64,000 bases of DNA from Denticeps clupeoides (lineage: Eukaryota > Chordata > Actinopteri > Clupeiformes > Denticipitidae), in contig NW_021630122.1 of assembly GCF_900700375.1 (NCBI RefSeq), forward strand, positions 62,001 through 126,000. The letters run 5' to 3'. Position 1 is the first letter of the stretch. Each line of letters opens with the position of its first letter. Under the pieces are notes generated by a model. It made no database searches. It worked only from the letters and a program-made list of their open reading frames with translations, and had not been told where the DNA came from. The translations under genes and the position numbers were made by a program. Shown here one piece after another: positions 20,560 through 31,634 of this stretch.

Positions 20560-22000
20560 ATGTAAATTGATAAGTAAATAATAATACTAGAAACATCAAA
20601 GTGTACCACACCAGCAAGGGTTTAAGGTAACTTATCAGAGGCAGTCGCATGAAAAACAAGGTAACAAGATATAGAAATGATATGTCTGTGCTGTCCTCAT
20701 CTGAGGAGTAAGAGTCAGAGCAGGATACATCATTATGTACAATAGCTTCATCATTGTCATAATGGGTCTGTTGGTGAAGTTGACAGTAGAGAAGATGGAG
20801 AAGACTTTTTTTTACCTATGGCGGTATCGATTAATCTGACTAACAACGCTCTAATTCAGGGGATACAGCAACCACCACAGAGGAGAATACGGCGCAGGTT
20901 CCTGACATTAGATAATAGGAAACGGGACATCGGTACCACTACTATAAGCCCATAAGTAAAACAACCAACAGTAACTATGTAGGGGCATGCCGGGCGGCAC
21001 CAGGCTTGTCTCTGTTTAGTTCACAGTTATAAGTAGGTTTCGTCCAGAAGGTGTCAGGTTATGTAGGGGACTGTTGCGCCCAATCAGTAGTAGTGTAGAA
21101 GCTCCAATCATATCAGGGAGGATCTGCTACTAGGGTGGACAAGGACATGTGCAGTTGCTCATATTGGGCTTAAGGAGAGGGCAGAGTTGGTGGGGGCAGG
21201 GGTGGGGCTGGGTGTCGGCTTGTCGAAGTGTTCATGCCACAAAAGGATGCGGAGCATAATAATGAGGTTGATGAGGAGAAAACAGCACATGGTTCCTCTC
21301 AGGGAGGCGAAATATATGCGAAAGGGATGCCAGGGGCGAGGTTGATCCATGATGAGTTGAGTTGGTGACTTGGCACGCCACATGTTGCAGTAAGGACACA
21401 GATTTCCTTACTGATCTTGCTCGGGTGCGCTGTCTGCTTGAGTTGGAGGACCTTCTGGTGGATCCACATGGCTCTCTCTGCAATCTTGACTGCAGTATGA
21501 GTTGTCAGCAGGATCTGGAAGGGTCCCATCCAGTGTTGATGGTTCCACTTTTGCCTCCGAAAGCTTTTAATTAAGACGAAGTCTCCTGGCTGAAAGTGAT
21601 GGAGTTGGATCTCAGCTGGCTGTGGAAGGGCAACAACAACTGGGAAAGACGTTTGTTGAGAGACACGCAATAGGTTAACATGTCATTCTCACACAGGGCG
21701 GTGTTCAGTGTTAGGTGGCGTTGCAAACAAGATTTAATATGGACTCAAGCCAACTCTGTTTCTTTTTCTCATGCTCATGTACATCAGGACAAGAGGTTGC
21801 GCTTTAACCCAATTAAGACCAGTGTCAGCACTGCATTTAGCCAGTTTGTTTTTTAATGTGCCATTCTCTATTTCTACTGTAGTGAGTTGAGTGGAAGAAG
21901 CAGAGTGTGCCTGAACCTGAGTCTAAAGAGGAAGTGGTGAACGTGCTGCAGTCTTTGCAGCTGCATCCGCCATTGCATTTTCAGGAAAGAGTGGTTCCTG
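20560..22000 (-). mobile_element. Endogenous retrovirus fossil: pol RNase H/integrase and env start
   Basis: On the minus strand there is an RNase H-like piece (MADAAAKTAA, near 21950), then an integrase C-terminal domain (HHFQPGDFVLIKSFRR and WMGPFQILLTTHTAVKI, 21420-21600) of the type found in gamma/epsilon-like fish retroviruses, then a short env-start-like region with a hydrophobic stretch (21160-21350). The order RNase H, integrase, env matches a retroviral genome. The copy is fragmentary, with several breaks and large missing parts, and looks old. Confidence 0.7.
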
Positions 22001-22548
22001 ACTGTTATACATCATGAAAAACATGCATAGAGAATGAAAATAATAATGTCAAAGACATTTTTTGAGCGGTGTAGAAGCAACAGTAATATCAAACTTGCGC
22101 TGGTATCCAATTGGTCCATTTGTGTAGGGGGGCGTGTCAGTCAGTGCCTCCTTCATGGGCTCAACTAGGCAAACACCATGTTCACACTAATGATGTGCAA
22201 AAGAAACCTTTTTCGTTATTCAAATCATGATGTGTGTAGAGAAAGAGACTTTGTTCTCTCATTAGCAAGACAATATTGATCTCCGTCTGTAAATCTTTGC
22301 TTACAGGTGATCATTCATTCATTTACACACTTGGGAGAAACAGGTCTTGCACATCTATAGACATCAACACTCACTTGACTGTCCCTGTAACTACTCATTG
22401 TAAGAGCCTCTGCATAAGGACAGTTGCCGCAAATGTAAATGTGTTATTACTGAACAAATCAGTGATTCCATCATTCTAACAATTCCAGTGAACCATACGA
22501 CATGATTACGTATGACATACGAAATGAATCGCTGAAAAGTTTTGTTTC
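22001..22548. other. Intergenic stretch with a SINE tail
   Basis: A 65-base fragment of the type 1 SINE 3' region (22376-22440, plus strand: GACTGTCCCTGTAACTACTC to CAAATGTAAATG) is the only recognisable item. The last five bases, GTTTC at 22544-22548, are the target duplication of the LTR element that follows. Confidence 0.5.
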
Positions 22549-25500
22549 TGTCACGACTACGGACTTACGGGGGAAGGAAGCGCAGAGGTCTGACATGTTG
22601 GGAAGGGGGTTTTATTAATACAAACAATAAAGAAATACAAATAAACAATGGCGCGGTGGCCGAAAACAATTTAACGTAAATAATGAACTGAAACAAACCC
22701 GTAGGCGTGTGGCGATTGCCAGAACTCAAAACACAAAACTAAATCAGGTCAAGTTCGTGCAGAGAGTTCACGAAAATGCCAGCGACCCCGAACGGGCGGA
22801 AACTTCCGGCATTTATGGGGCGTCAGGATTGGGTTCCGGTGTGGAGCCCAGCTGCAGGCAATCCTGACAGAGCCCCCCCTCCAAGGGCTACGTCCTCGGA
22901 GCCCCAACAGTACCATCAGTGGAGGCGGCGGGGCGGACGGCGGCAACCACAGGGCTCCTGCCCTGCTGTATCCTCCCCTTGGAGGACCCGGTCCCTCGGG
23001 CTGGCTCCCCGGCGTGGTCAGGCGTGGCGGCCCCGGTCCCTCGGGCTGGCTCCCCGGCGGGGTCAGGCGTGGCGGCCCCGGTCCCCTCGGGCTGGCTCCC
23101 CGGCGGGGTCAGGCGTGGCGGCCCCGGTCCTCGGGCTGGCTCCCCGCGGGGTCAGGCGTGGCGGCCCCGGTCCCTCGGGGCTGTCTCCCCGGCGGGGTCA
23201 GGCGTGGCGGCCCGGTCCCTCGGGCTGCTCCCGGCGGGTCAGGCGTGGCGGCCCCGGTCCCTCGGGCTGGCTCCCCGGCGGGGTCAGGCGTGGCGGCCCA
23301 GGTCCCTCGGGCTGGCTCCCCGGCGGGGGTCAGGCGTGGCGGCCCGGTCCCTCGGGCTGGCTCCCCGGCGGGGTCAGGCGTGGCGGCCCCGGTGCCTCGA
23401 GCTGGCTCCCCGGCGTGGTCAGGCGTGGCGGCCCCGGACCCTCGGCCTGGCTCCCCGGCGTGGTCCCGCTTGGCGGCCCCGGACCCCTCGGCCTGGCTCC
23501 CCGGCGTGGTCCCGCTTGGCGGCCCCGGACCCTCGGCCTGGCTCCCCGGCGTGGTCCCGCTTGGCTGGCCCCGGACCCTCGGCCTGGCTCCCCGGCGTGG
23601 TCCCGCATGGCGGCCCCGGAACCCTCGGCCTGGCTCCCCGGCGTGGTCCCGCATGGCGGCCCCGGACCCTCGGCCTGGCTCCCCGGCGTGGTCCCGCATG
23701 GCGGCCCCGGACTCCCGTACCTGCACACAATAATCAGGGCCGATCCATCTGGGTACATGTGGGCCCTGTCTCCACACGTCCCCTCTGACACTTCTTGTGT
23801 CACCCCCTGCACCGCGCAGGGAGATTGTCCCAGAGCCTCCGGCGACTGTTCCAGGCACCCCAGGCTGGTGCCTTCTGGGACTATGCAGCCCCTCTCGCTG
23901 CACGGCCCTGGTGCCAAGGGGGGGGCATTGCCAGACCATCCGGCTAGCCCCTTCTGCGTCCGTTGGGACAAGCAGGCCCTCTTCCTGCCTGTCCCAGCTG
24001 GGTCCTCATGCCTACCCGGGGGCTCTATGGCGCTCCACCCCTCTGGAGGCAGACGCAGGCCCATGCCTGGCCCGCCCTCCTCACTGGCTACCGGAGGACC
24101 CAGCGCCATCGCTTCCCCACCTCCCCTCCCCTCAGGAGGAGTCCCCAACCCGAACTGCACCCCCCCAAAAAATTCTTTGGGGGAGCACCCCCCCCGGCTG
24201 GACTTAGGGGTACCTTGGGGCTTGTCCACCTCGCCTTGGACCAGCACATTCGGGTCAGGAACCTCCTCCCTGGGGTTCGGCTCCGCGGCTGGGTCGCCAT
24301 CTGGTGGACACAAAGAGGGGAAGTGGGGGCGACATACGGACACATATGTCACGCACACACACACAGACAGAGACAGACAGAAGAGAGGGTCGTCTAGTTC
24401 CCTCTCTGAGCACTCCGGGACCTCCTCAGGGGGCACAGCCAGTATCTCGGGAGGCGCGACCTTCTCGTCGCCCGCCAGTGCTTGGTCTTCTTGCCCCGGA
24501 TCCTGACTGGCGCTGGATGTGGTGGAGGGGCAGAGTTCGATCCCTGGCTCAGGCTCAGGCCGATCAAACTCCGCCCTCAGTCTCTGCTGGAAGTCCCGAA
24601 AACTGCTGTCTGTCTCTCCCTGCTGCCAGAGGGTTGTGCTCCAGCCCCATGCTGATCCAGTCAGACACGTGAGGATGGTAGTGATCTCGTCTGTGTCTGC
24701 TGCCCCACTGAAGGGTCCCGGGACAATTGGGCCGTCCCACACGGGGCTGGGCACGTCGCTGGAGATGGTGGTAGGTGTGTGGTGTGGAGGGGGGTGGACG
24801 TCCTCTCCAGCAGGTGTGGACGCTGGTGCTGCGCTGCCATTTTGCTGGGGAACGTCCGGGCAGAGGGAAGGCGGGTCGGCGACTGGAGCAGGAATGGAGG
24901 ATTCCCTGCGAGGCAGTCCCGGCAGCGCAGTTGCTGGCTGGCGACCTCCCGTCGCCCTCTTCCACCAGCTTTCCTCACACTGCTGGGAGGGACGTGGGTT
25001 TCCACGGACCTCGTGAGGATCCTGGATGGGCGCGATGGGCGGAGCCATCCCGGCACCGACTGCCCAAACGGCGTCATCCTGGTCGTCGTCCGTGTCCACC
25101 TCGTACCCCCGGAAGTCACATGGGTCATCACGGACGCCGCGATGATCTCGGACGCGCACGCTGGGCGGAGCCATCCCGGCACCGACCGCCCACCGAAAAT
25201 CCACGTCATCATCGCTTTCGTCATCCGTGTCCTCCCACCGGTGACTCCAAGGGTCGTCCACCCTGCGGACATCCTGGACCCATGGCGCGATAAGCTCCCA
25301 TGGGCAGTACTCTGGCCATTCGGGCTGGAGGCTGCCCACCTCCTCGCTGGAGGAACGCCGCCGTTGTTGTTGCCGCTTCTCACCCCCCTGGAAGTGACGT
25401 GGGTCCCCACGGACCTTGCGACGATCGCAGACTGGTGCGATGGGCGGAGCCCAACTCTCGTCTCCTGTGCTCTCGTCGTCGTCCGTGTCGTCCCAGTCCA

Positions 25501-26152
25501 CGGGGAGTCTTGCCAGCAGAGCGCAGAGTTCTTGGCTCGACATGGCGAAGATCGTGGGGGTCGCATCTTCTGCGCTCGCTGCCCACGTCACTTCCTCGCT
25601 GCTGCCGACGCCAACGTCCTCGCTCCGCCCACTCACCCGCCGACGTTTCCCGGGGGTGACGTCATCACGCGGCGCCGCGTACCACGGCTTCTCGGGGAGA
25701 AAACGCTCCACCAGAACGGGCGGCGCGTCTCTCCCCTGGCGTCCGCGTTCGCCGCGCCGGGCTGCGTCCTTCGCGGCGTTTCTTCTCCTCTGCTTTCCAC
25801 CTCTGCGCTTTTGGGTGGGTCGCTGGCATTCTGTCACGACTACGGACTTACGGGGGAAGGAAGCGCAGAGGTCTGACATGTTGGGAAGGGGGTTTTATTA
25901 ATACAAACAATAAAGAAATACAAATAAACAATGGCGCGGTGGCCGAAAACAATTTAACGTAAATAATGAACTGAAACAAACCCGTAGGCGTGTGGCGATT
26001 GCCAGAACTCAAAACACAAAACTAAATCAGGTCAAGTTCGTGCAGAGAGTTCACGAAAATGCCAGCGACCCCGAACGGGCGGAAACTTCCGGCATTTATG
26101 GGGCGTCAGGATTGGGTTCCGGTGTGGAGCCCAGCTGCAGGCAATCCTGACA
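22549..26152 (-). mobile_element. Young non-autonomous Ty3/Gypsy-type LTR retrotransposon (fossil class)
   Basis: Two 321-bp direct repeats (22549-22869 and 25832-26152) begin TGTCACGAC and end ATCCTGACA. They look identical by eye and are flanked by the 5-bp duplication GTTTC (22544-22548, 26153-26157). Reading on the minus strand, a G-rich polypurine-like tract adjoins the 3' LTR. The interior holds one long open region with a Ty3/Gypsy gag-like segment (EITTILTCLTGSAWGW and LWQQGETDSSFRDFQQ, near 24550-24690) and proline- and acid-rich repeats. No protease, reverse transcriptase or integrase is seen, so it would have depended on another element. It looks structurally whole for such an element; the near-identical LTRs imply a recent insertion. 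Confidence 0.88.
22992..23710. repeat. 45-bp minisatellite inside the LTR element
   Basis: Sixteen head-to-tail units of about 45 bp, each built around CTCGGGCTGGCTCCCCGGCG and GGCGGCCCCGG. Units 1-10 carry GTCAGGCGT and units 11-16 carry GTCCCGCTT or GTCCCGCAT, so two sub-arrays expanded separately. The extreme C+G content leaves long frames open on both strands, which should not be read as host genes. Confidence 0.9.
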
Positions 26153-26407
26153 GTTTCATTCATCATTAGTGTGAACATGGTGCTTGAAGACTGACACGCC
26201 CCCCACACAAATGGACCACTTGGATAACAATGCAAGTCTGTTTATTACTGTTTATTATTCATTTTATTATGTGATCATCTGCACTGTCTTATGTAATTAT
26301 TTTTTTAATGTTTGCCTTATGGTTTAGATAGGTGATGCTCAAGAAAGTCAAGGAGATTACAATCATTTGTTCTTTATAGATTTGCACAGACAGACATATT
26401 TTTTAAA

Positions 26408-27487
26408 TCACTTCTTCTCTTTTATGGCGTCCGCATAGCTGAATCCTGTTCTCCGAGCTCCTCGATAAACATGCCCACCCATGTGGGCATTCCCTTGTGA
26501 AGCTTCTAGAAAACTATATAGTTTTATTTTCATTTCTTCAGTCTTCTTAAGTTGCAAACACAGTTCTTTCTCCCTTTTGAGGAGGATCCTCATGGTTTCC
26601 TCAATCTCCCTCCTCTCGCTTTCATTATTTATGTACTTGAAATGATATTCCAGTTCGTTCCTGGTACCCGTTTCTTTGGCGAGCATATTTTCAAGTTCTT
26701 CTTGTTTTCTGTTTTCAACATCTCTTTCAGCTGCCAGCTGTTCAAGTTCCTCTTTCATTTGCTGGAGCGTCTCTTTGTGGAAACTTTCTTTGCTCTTCAG
26801 CTGTTCACAAAACTTTGTCTCCAAGAGAAGCCTCTCTGCCTCTTTCCTGCTTGCTCTTTTTGCTTCAAGCTCTCTTTCAACTTTCTCTCTCCTAATCTGC
26901 TCATCTGCCACTTTACTTCTCAGCTTTTCCAGCTCCTTCTTCTCGTTCTGTAGTGTCTCTTGGTAAAGAGTCTGCTTTCTCTCCATCTCCACCTGCTTAC
27001 AATTCTCTCTCGCATCACAGAAACGCCTTTCTGCTTCTTCCCTCTTCTGTCTCTCCATGTTCAGATGGGTTTCAAGCTCCTTACATCGCTGGAGATCTTG
27101 ATCTTTTTCTGCTTTCAGTCCTTCTCTTTTTTCATCCTCAATGTCCTGTGTGGCATGTTGTCTGTCTCTCTCTAGCTTCAGGTCTTCACGCAAAGCCAGA
27201 CTGGTCAGTTGCGTGTCCTGCATAGCCATCTTCAGATGCTCATTAGAGGCAGAGAGCATCTCCTCCATTTCTTTATGATGTCTGAGATCCCTTTCCAAGA
27301 ATACCTCCATTACCCCCTCGAGTTTGTGTATCAGTTTAGTGAATGCTTCAACATGATTCATCTGAACTGAGTTCAGGTCAGTCATGTTGGGCTCAGCAGA
27401 ACCTTTCTCCCTGCAGAAGAAACGCTTGATCCTATTAGCTAACTTCTTCCGAATCGGCATAACTCTATCTCTGTAATGAATTCTCAA
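26408..27487 (-). CDS. Single-exon coiled-coil protein, function unknown
   Basis: An uninterrupted frame of 359 codons. The N terminus is basic (MPIRKKLANRIKRFFCRE). From about residue 55 to 330 the protein is a nearly continuous run of Glu, Lys, Arg, Gln and Leu heptads typical of a long parallel coiled coil (ERDLRHHKEMEEML, REKVERELEAKRASRK, LLKREKELCLQLKKTEEM). The C terminus is different in character (GARRTGFSYADAIKEKK). A second ATG, nine codons in, could be the true start. No enzymatic domain is seen. A TATA-like TATTTAAG lies upstream on the minus strand. The C-terminal sequence recurs, degraded, at 28141-28250, so this is one of a small local family. It could be a lineage-specific gene or the coiled-coil remnant of a larger one. 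The base composition and the unbroken frame argue that it is or was recently coding. Confidence 0.6.
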   Translation of the reverse strand: MRIHYRDRVMPIRKKLANRIKRFFCREKGSAEPNMTDLNSVQMNHVEAFTKLIHKLEGVMEVFLERDLRHHKEMEEMLSASNEHLKMAMQDTQLTSLALREDLKLERDRQHATQDIEDEKREGLKAEKDQDLQRCKELETHLNMERQKREEAERRFCDARENCKQVEMERKQTLYQETLQNEKKELEKLRSKVADEQIRREKVERELEAKRASRKEAERLLLETKFCEQLKSKESFHKETLQQMKEELEQLAAERDVENRKQEELENMLAKETGTRNELEYHFKYINNESERREIEETMRILLKREKELCLQLKKTEEMKIKLYSFLEASQGNAHMGGHVYRGARRTGFSYADAIKEKK

Positions 27488-27499
27488 ATATCTGAAATA

Positions 27500-28060
27500 A
27501 TTTTTTTACTTGTAGGCTCGCTGCTTAAATAGAGAAATAACTGGTTAATAGCTGGTTCACTAAATATACTAAAGAACAAGGGCAAAGAAACAATGTGATT
27601 GGCTGGTTTTGTTCAGCTGATTTCACTAAAGAACAACAGCTAAGAAACAATGTGATTGGCTGGATGACATATGACATTGTAAAACACTGCATCACAACAC
27701 ACGATGACACAACAAAATGTGTCTGCATTTAACCTTTATACGATCATATGTACTGTATTATTAAATTATTGTAATGTTTTTTTTTATGTCAGACCAGCTG
27801 TTTCAAATATTTGATGCTTAAGAAAGTCAAGGTGACTTCATTCATCTTTTCTAGAGATTCTTTATTTACGGGTTTCGTTCAGCTGATTAAACTAAAGAAC
27901 AAAAACTAAGAAACAATGTGACTGGCTGCATGACATGACAAGACATTGCGGCACAACACACGGTGACACAACGAAATGTGTCTTCTGATTTAAAAATCAA
28001 TAATACAGTACATATGATCGTATAATGGATCATATGTACTGTATTATTAAATGATGTTTG
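27500..28060. repeat. Local direct repeats flanking the coiled-coil gene
   Basis: AAGAAACAATGTGATTGGCT occurs at about 27587 and 27641, with a variant near 27911 (GTGACTGGCT), and the word CTAAAGAACAA accompanies the copies. The word CTTAAGAAAGTCAAGGTGAC with TTCTTTATTTAC, found near 27830 and again near 28096, also appears in diverged form after the coiled-coil stop (26337). These look like the 3' ends of duplicated gene units. Confidence 0.6.
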
Positions 28061-28330
28061 TCGTATGTCAGACCAACTGTTCCAATTGTGTCATGCTTAA
28101 GAAAGTCAAGAAGACTTCTTTCATCTTTTCTATAGATTCCTTATTTACACAAATAAAATAAGCATTTAATCGCTCTTTCACACCCGCTCCCTTCACCCTC
28201 GTGACATCCACATAGCTTTGTCTTGTTCTCCAACCTCCTGTCACGATGGTTGGCCATAGCAAACAGTAGATCTGGAATGATGGCTGGAAATGGCGAAGAA
28301 GAAGGACACATATGCACGACGTCACGATAC
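28061..28330 (-). pseudogene. Broken relative of the coiled-coil gene (3' end only)
   Basis: On the minus strand GGWRTRQSYVDVTRVKG (near 28190-28245) aligns with the C terminus GARRTGFSYADAIKEKK of the gene at 26408, and the sequence after it matches that gene's 3' flank. The coiled-coil body is absent, so this is a truncated duplicate. Confidence 0.55.
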
Positions 28331-28925
28331 AGGGGTTTGATACATGGTGAACAGGACAGGGGAGACATCACGTAACAATGACCGCGAACAGGGCACCTTT
28401 ATACAATCATAAACAGGTGAAAACAATCAGGAAACATAACAACAAGTGCAGTGGTTCCAACCTTTTCCCCCTGAAGCCCCCCTGCTGGTGTCCAGGAGTC
28501 TGCACGATTATACAGTTTCCATTATCATTTTGGGTGTGTTATTGGAATTTTTTTAATTCAATGTTTACAAATATGATTTTGGTAACCTCAGCCCACCGAG
28601 AATTGGTACAGAATTGCTAAAATTTAATCATATTTTTTATAATTATTACTGCATTTATTTGCCCTTGTCCTGTAATGCCTGGTGTTCCACCAGGTGGCGC
28701 AGTAAGCGCAGCGATATGATTTTGCGGAGCCCAGGCTGCTCTCTATTAACCCTCTGCTACTGCTTTGAATCCGTCTGCAACGACAATGAAACCAAATAAA
28801 AAAAATGTTTTTTGCCGCTCCAAATTAACCAGTCTGGTTAATTAGCAAAAAAATTTTGTCGTCACTTTTGGTGGAAAAATACAATTTTATTAAAACACGT
28901 CAAAATCCCCTTCCGGCGCCCACAA
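28331..28925. other. Intergenic stretch, nothing recognised
   Basis: AT-rich sequence with no long frame. A run beginning TGTCACGATGGTTGGCC (28241) resembles the start of an LTR but no partner or internal region is seen. Confidence 0.35.
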
Positions 28926-29670
28926 TGTGTCTTTTTTTTTTACTGGAATTAGAGCATGAGCAATAACAATATTCTCAAGAGGAACTGGTGATTTGCAGCC
29001 AGCGGGGCATAGGTGGAAGAAGTTTGTTACCCAAAGTAATGTTTAAACTGAGCCCAAATTCTGAGAGAAGTCTTAACAATTCTATTCTTGGCATAAGGTA
29101 AAGTGGAAGACAGAATAGGAGAGTGCACTAAAGCTTTCAGATATACAGGTTTGACCAAATTTGCGTCTATTGCCAATCAATTGAGTTGAGCATTTGATAC
29201 TTTGGACTGAAGCCAGTATTTGAGGATCCAAATATTAGATGCCCAATAATGAAACCCAAAATATGGTAAGGCTAACCATTTGACTGTTTTCTTGGTCTTT
29301 CTAAGTACTGTCTGCATAGTCTCGGAACCTTCTTATTCCAGATAAACTCAGAGATAACAGACTCAACTTTTGGAAAAAATTACTGAGGCAGAAATATTGG
29401 TATGCATTGAAATAAGTAAGAAAAATGTGGTAGAATATTCATTTTCACTGTATTAACACATGCAGTCAGGGACAGATTAAAAATGGACAACCGTTCACAA
29501 TCCTCTCAAACCTTAGACAGCAAGGCAACAAAATTAGCCTCAAAAAGATCCTCAGATTTAGTGGCAACACAGATACCAAGATATGTAAATATGTCTGTGA
29601 AGATTCTGTCACGTGACAAGATTTGTAAAGTTATGATGGGCAATTTTGAAGGGTCAGCTATAAAGCAATA
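28926..29670 (-). mobile_element. L1/Tx1-type LINE, 3' part (left of the insertion)
   Basis: Minus-strand translation in shifting frames gives the typical sequence after the L1 reverse-transcriptase core: FTYLGICVATKSEDLFEANF, LSIFNLSLTACVNTVKMNIL, ISEFIWNKKVPRLC. It continues the element whose reverse transcriptase and endonuclease end lie at 32690-34420. The copy has multiple stops and frameshifts. Confidence 0.7.
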
Positions 29671-30461
29671 CTAATGGGAACATGAAATTTGGTGACGTAT
29701 AGAACATGTTGAAAAATTAGCATGTAAGCATGGTAATGCTACCTTAATAATGTCAAAAATGCTAACAGGGTGTGGCCAAGATGTGTCACATTAAATTTGG
29801 TGATGTTTGTACCATGTTGAAAAATTAGTATGTTAGCATGATTATGCTAGCATGCTGATAGCAAAAACGCTAACAGGGCGTGGCCAATATGCGTCACATT
29901 AAATTTTCTTTGGAACATGTTGAAAAATGGAACATGTTAACAGAAATGTTAACAGGGCATGGAAAAGACGTGTCACATAAAATTTTTGACCATGTTAAAA
30001 AATATGTATATGTTAACATGCTAATGTTAGCTTGCTAACATAAAAAAAACGCTAATCAGGCACGGCCAAGATGCGTCACGTTAAATTTGGTGACGATTGG
30101 AACATGTTGAAAAATTTGCATGTTAGCATACTAACTCTAGCATGCTAACATCAAAAACGTAAACAGGGCGTGGCCAAGATGCGTCACATTAAATTTGGTG
30201 ACGATTGAAACATGTTGAAAAATGTGCATGTTAGCATGCTAATGCTAGCAAGTTAACATTAAAAATACCAACAGGGCGTGGCCAAGGCTTGTCACACTGA
30301 ATTTTGTGACGTTTGGAGCATGTTGAAAAGTTTGCATGTTAACATGCTAAATGCTAACATAAAAAATGCTAACAGGGCGTGGCCAAGATGCGAAACGTTA
30401 AATTTGGTGAAGTCTGGAGTATGGTAAAAAATGAACGTGTTAGTATGCTAATGCTAGCATG
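29671..30461. repeat. ~108-bp tandem repeat array
   Basis: Seven imperfect units here, plus an eighth beyond the hAT element at about 31627-31670. Each has the core CAGGGCGTGGCCAAGATGCG followed by TCACATTAAATTTGGTGACG, and a palindromic segment GCATGTTAGCATGCTAATGC. Core positions are about 29768, 29876, 29955, 30058, 30166, 30274 and 30375. One unit is short. No coding capacity is seen. Confidence 0.85.
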
Positions 30462-31626
30462 TAGGGCTGAAACGATTATTCGAATAACTCAAAAAATATT
30501 TGAGGAAAATTCTTTACCCCAAGGCGTTTAATTGGTCACCAAAGTCCATCTATTATCGTATCGCTCCCGCGGAGCTACACAGTGCGGAGCTGCGCAGCAT
30601 CGGTATCATTGTTCTACATGGACTGTTTTAACTGACGCGCATTTCAAAGGTTTAAGGAGGCGCGATTTGTTTACGCTGCGTGGACAACGTAGTGCAGTGT
30701 ATACACTGTAAAACGGACCTGGCTTACCATAATAGTACTTCGTCAAAGCTACGGCACCTTAACCGAAAGAATCCCCAAGCGGACTCTGAGCTTCTACAAG
30801 GTATCGTATTTTTATGATTGCTAACTGACATTAGCGATTCTTAGAACGTATATTATTTGTAATTATTTGTGTTATGAGTAGATAGTGACGAGGCATGATA
30901 AGACATGACTCATGTAATTCATCCCTCCTCATTTCTCCCTCCTGTGCGCCAAAAACACATGCGCGCACACACACGCACACAAACTCCATACATAAGGTAG
31001 TAATAATAAATGCAACAGATGGACAAATCTACATTTAGTAGCATATAGATCTACTTTTGGGAAAGTTTCTAGCATTTGTTGTACATCACATGCACTAAGA
31101 CAAAATATTCTCTCTCTCTCTCTCGCTCTCTCTATTTTGCACATAACAAAACTTACCTCATCTGGATACAATTGGAAACTGAACTGTATTGTTTACGTTG
31201 GATTATAGTTATACTTGAATTGTTTATTTATATATTTTCTTTTTACTTTTTTGTACCTTTATACTTTTTTCACTTTATTCTCAGATTGGCTATAGCAGGG
31301 GGTACACCCCTTTTTCCTTTTTTTAATAAAAAACTAAGGACAAATAGGCAACCGATGTTTAATAGATTTTTTTATGTACATCATGAAAGATTTGATTAAA
31401 TGGGATTAGTTCTGGAGCCAGTAACCCAAAAGTTTAAGCATTGATCTAATAACAGTATTGAGTTTGAATAAAAAAACTTTTTTGTGAGGAATAACAGCCA
31501 ATTGCTTCCACATTTTAAGAGGATTTTCATGTTGCATAACATACTATTGTTAGAGTGGTTTAAAAAGCAAAAGTTGGAACTTGACAGAATACTTGATTCC
31601 AAAATCATTGGATAATTGTAGCCCTA
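30462..31626 (+). mobile_element. Internally deleted hAT transposon with a BED-finger remnant
   Basis: The ends are TAGGGCTGAAACGATTATTC and, inverted, TAGGGCTACAATTATCCAAT. The element is flanked by the 8-bp duplication CTAGCATG (30454-30461, 31627-31634), the hAT hallmark. Near 30690-30800 a plus-strand reading VQCIHCKTDLAYHNSTSSKL followed by RHLNRKNPQAD has the C-x2-C...H-x-x-x spacing of a BED zinc finger, the DNA-binding domain at the start of many hAT transposases. It ends at a possible splice donor (CAAG/GTATCG). The transposase core is missing. Confidence 0.85.
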
Positions 31627-31634
31627 CTAGCATG

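Noticed and set aside
22776-24506. Long plus-strand open frames (up to 576 codons) over the C+G-rich array
   Set aside because: They are open because the 45-bp minisatellite lacks AT-rich stop codons; they run antisense to the LTR element and have no domain.
22992-30461. Regular repeats that could suggest a CRISPR array
   Set aside because: Units are contiguous minisatellite or tandem repeats without unique spacers, in a eukaryotic genome.
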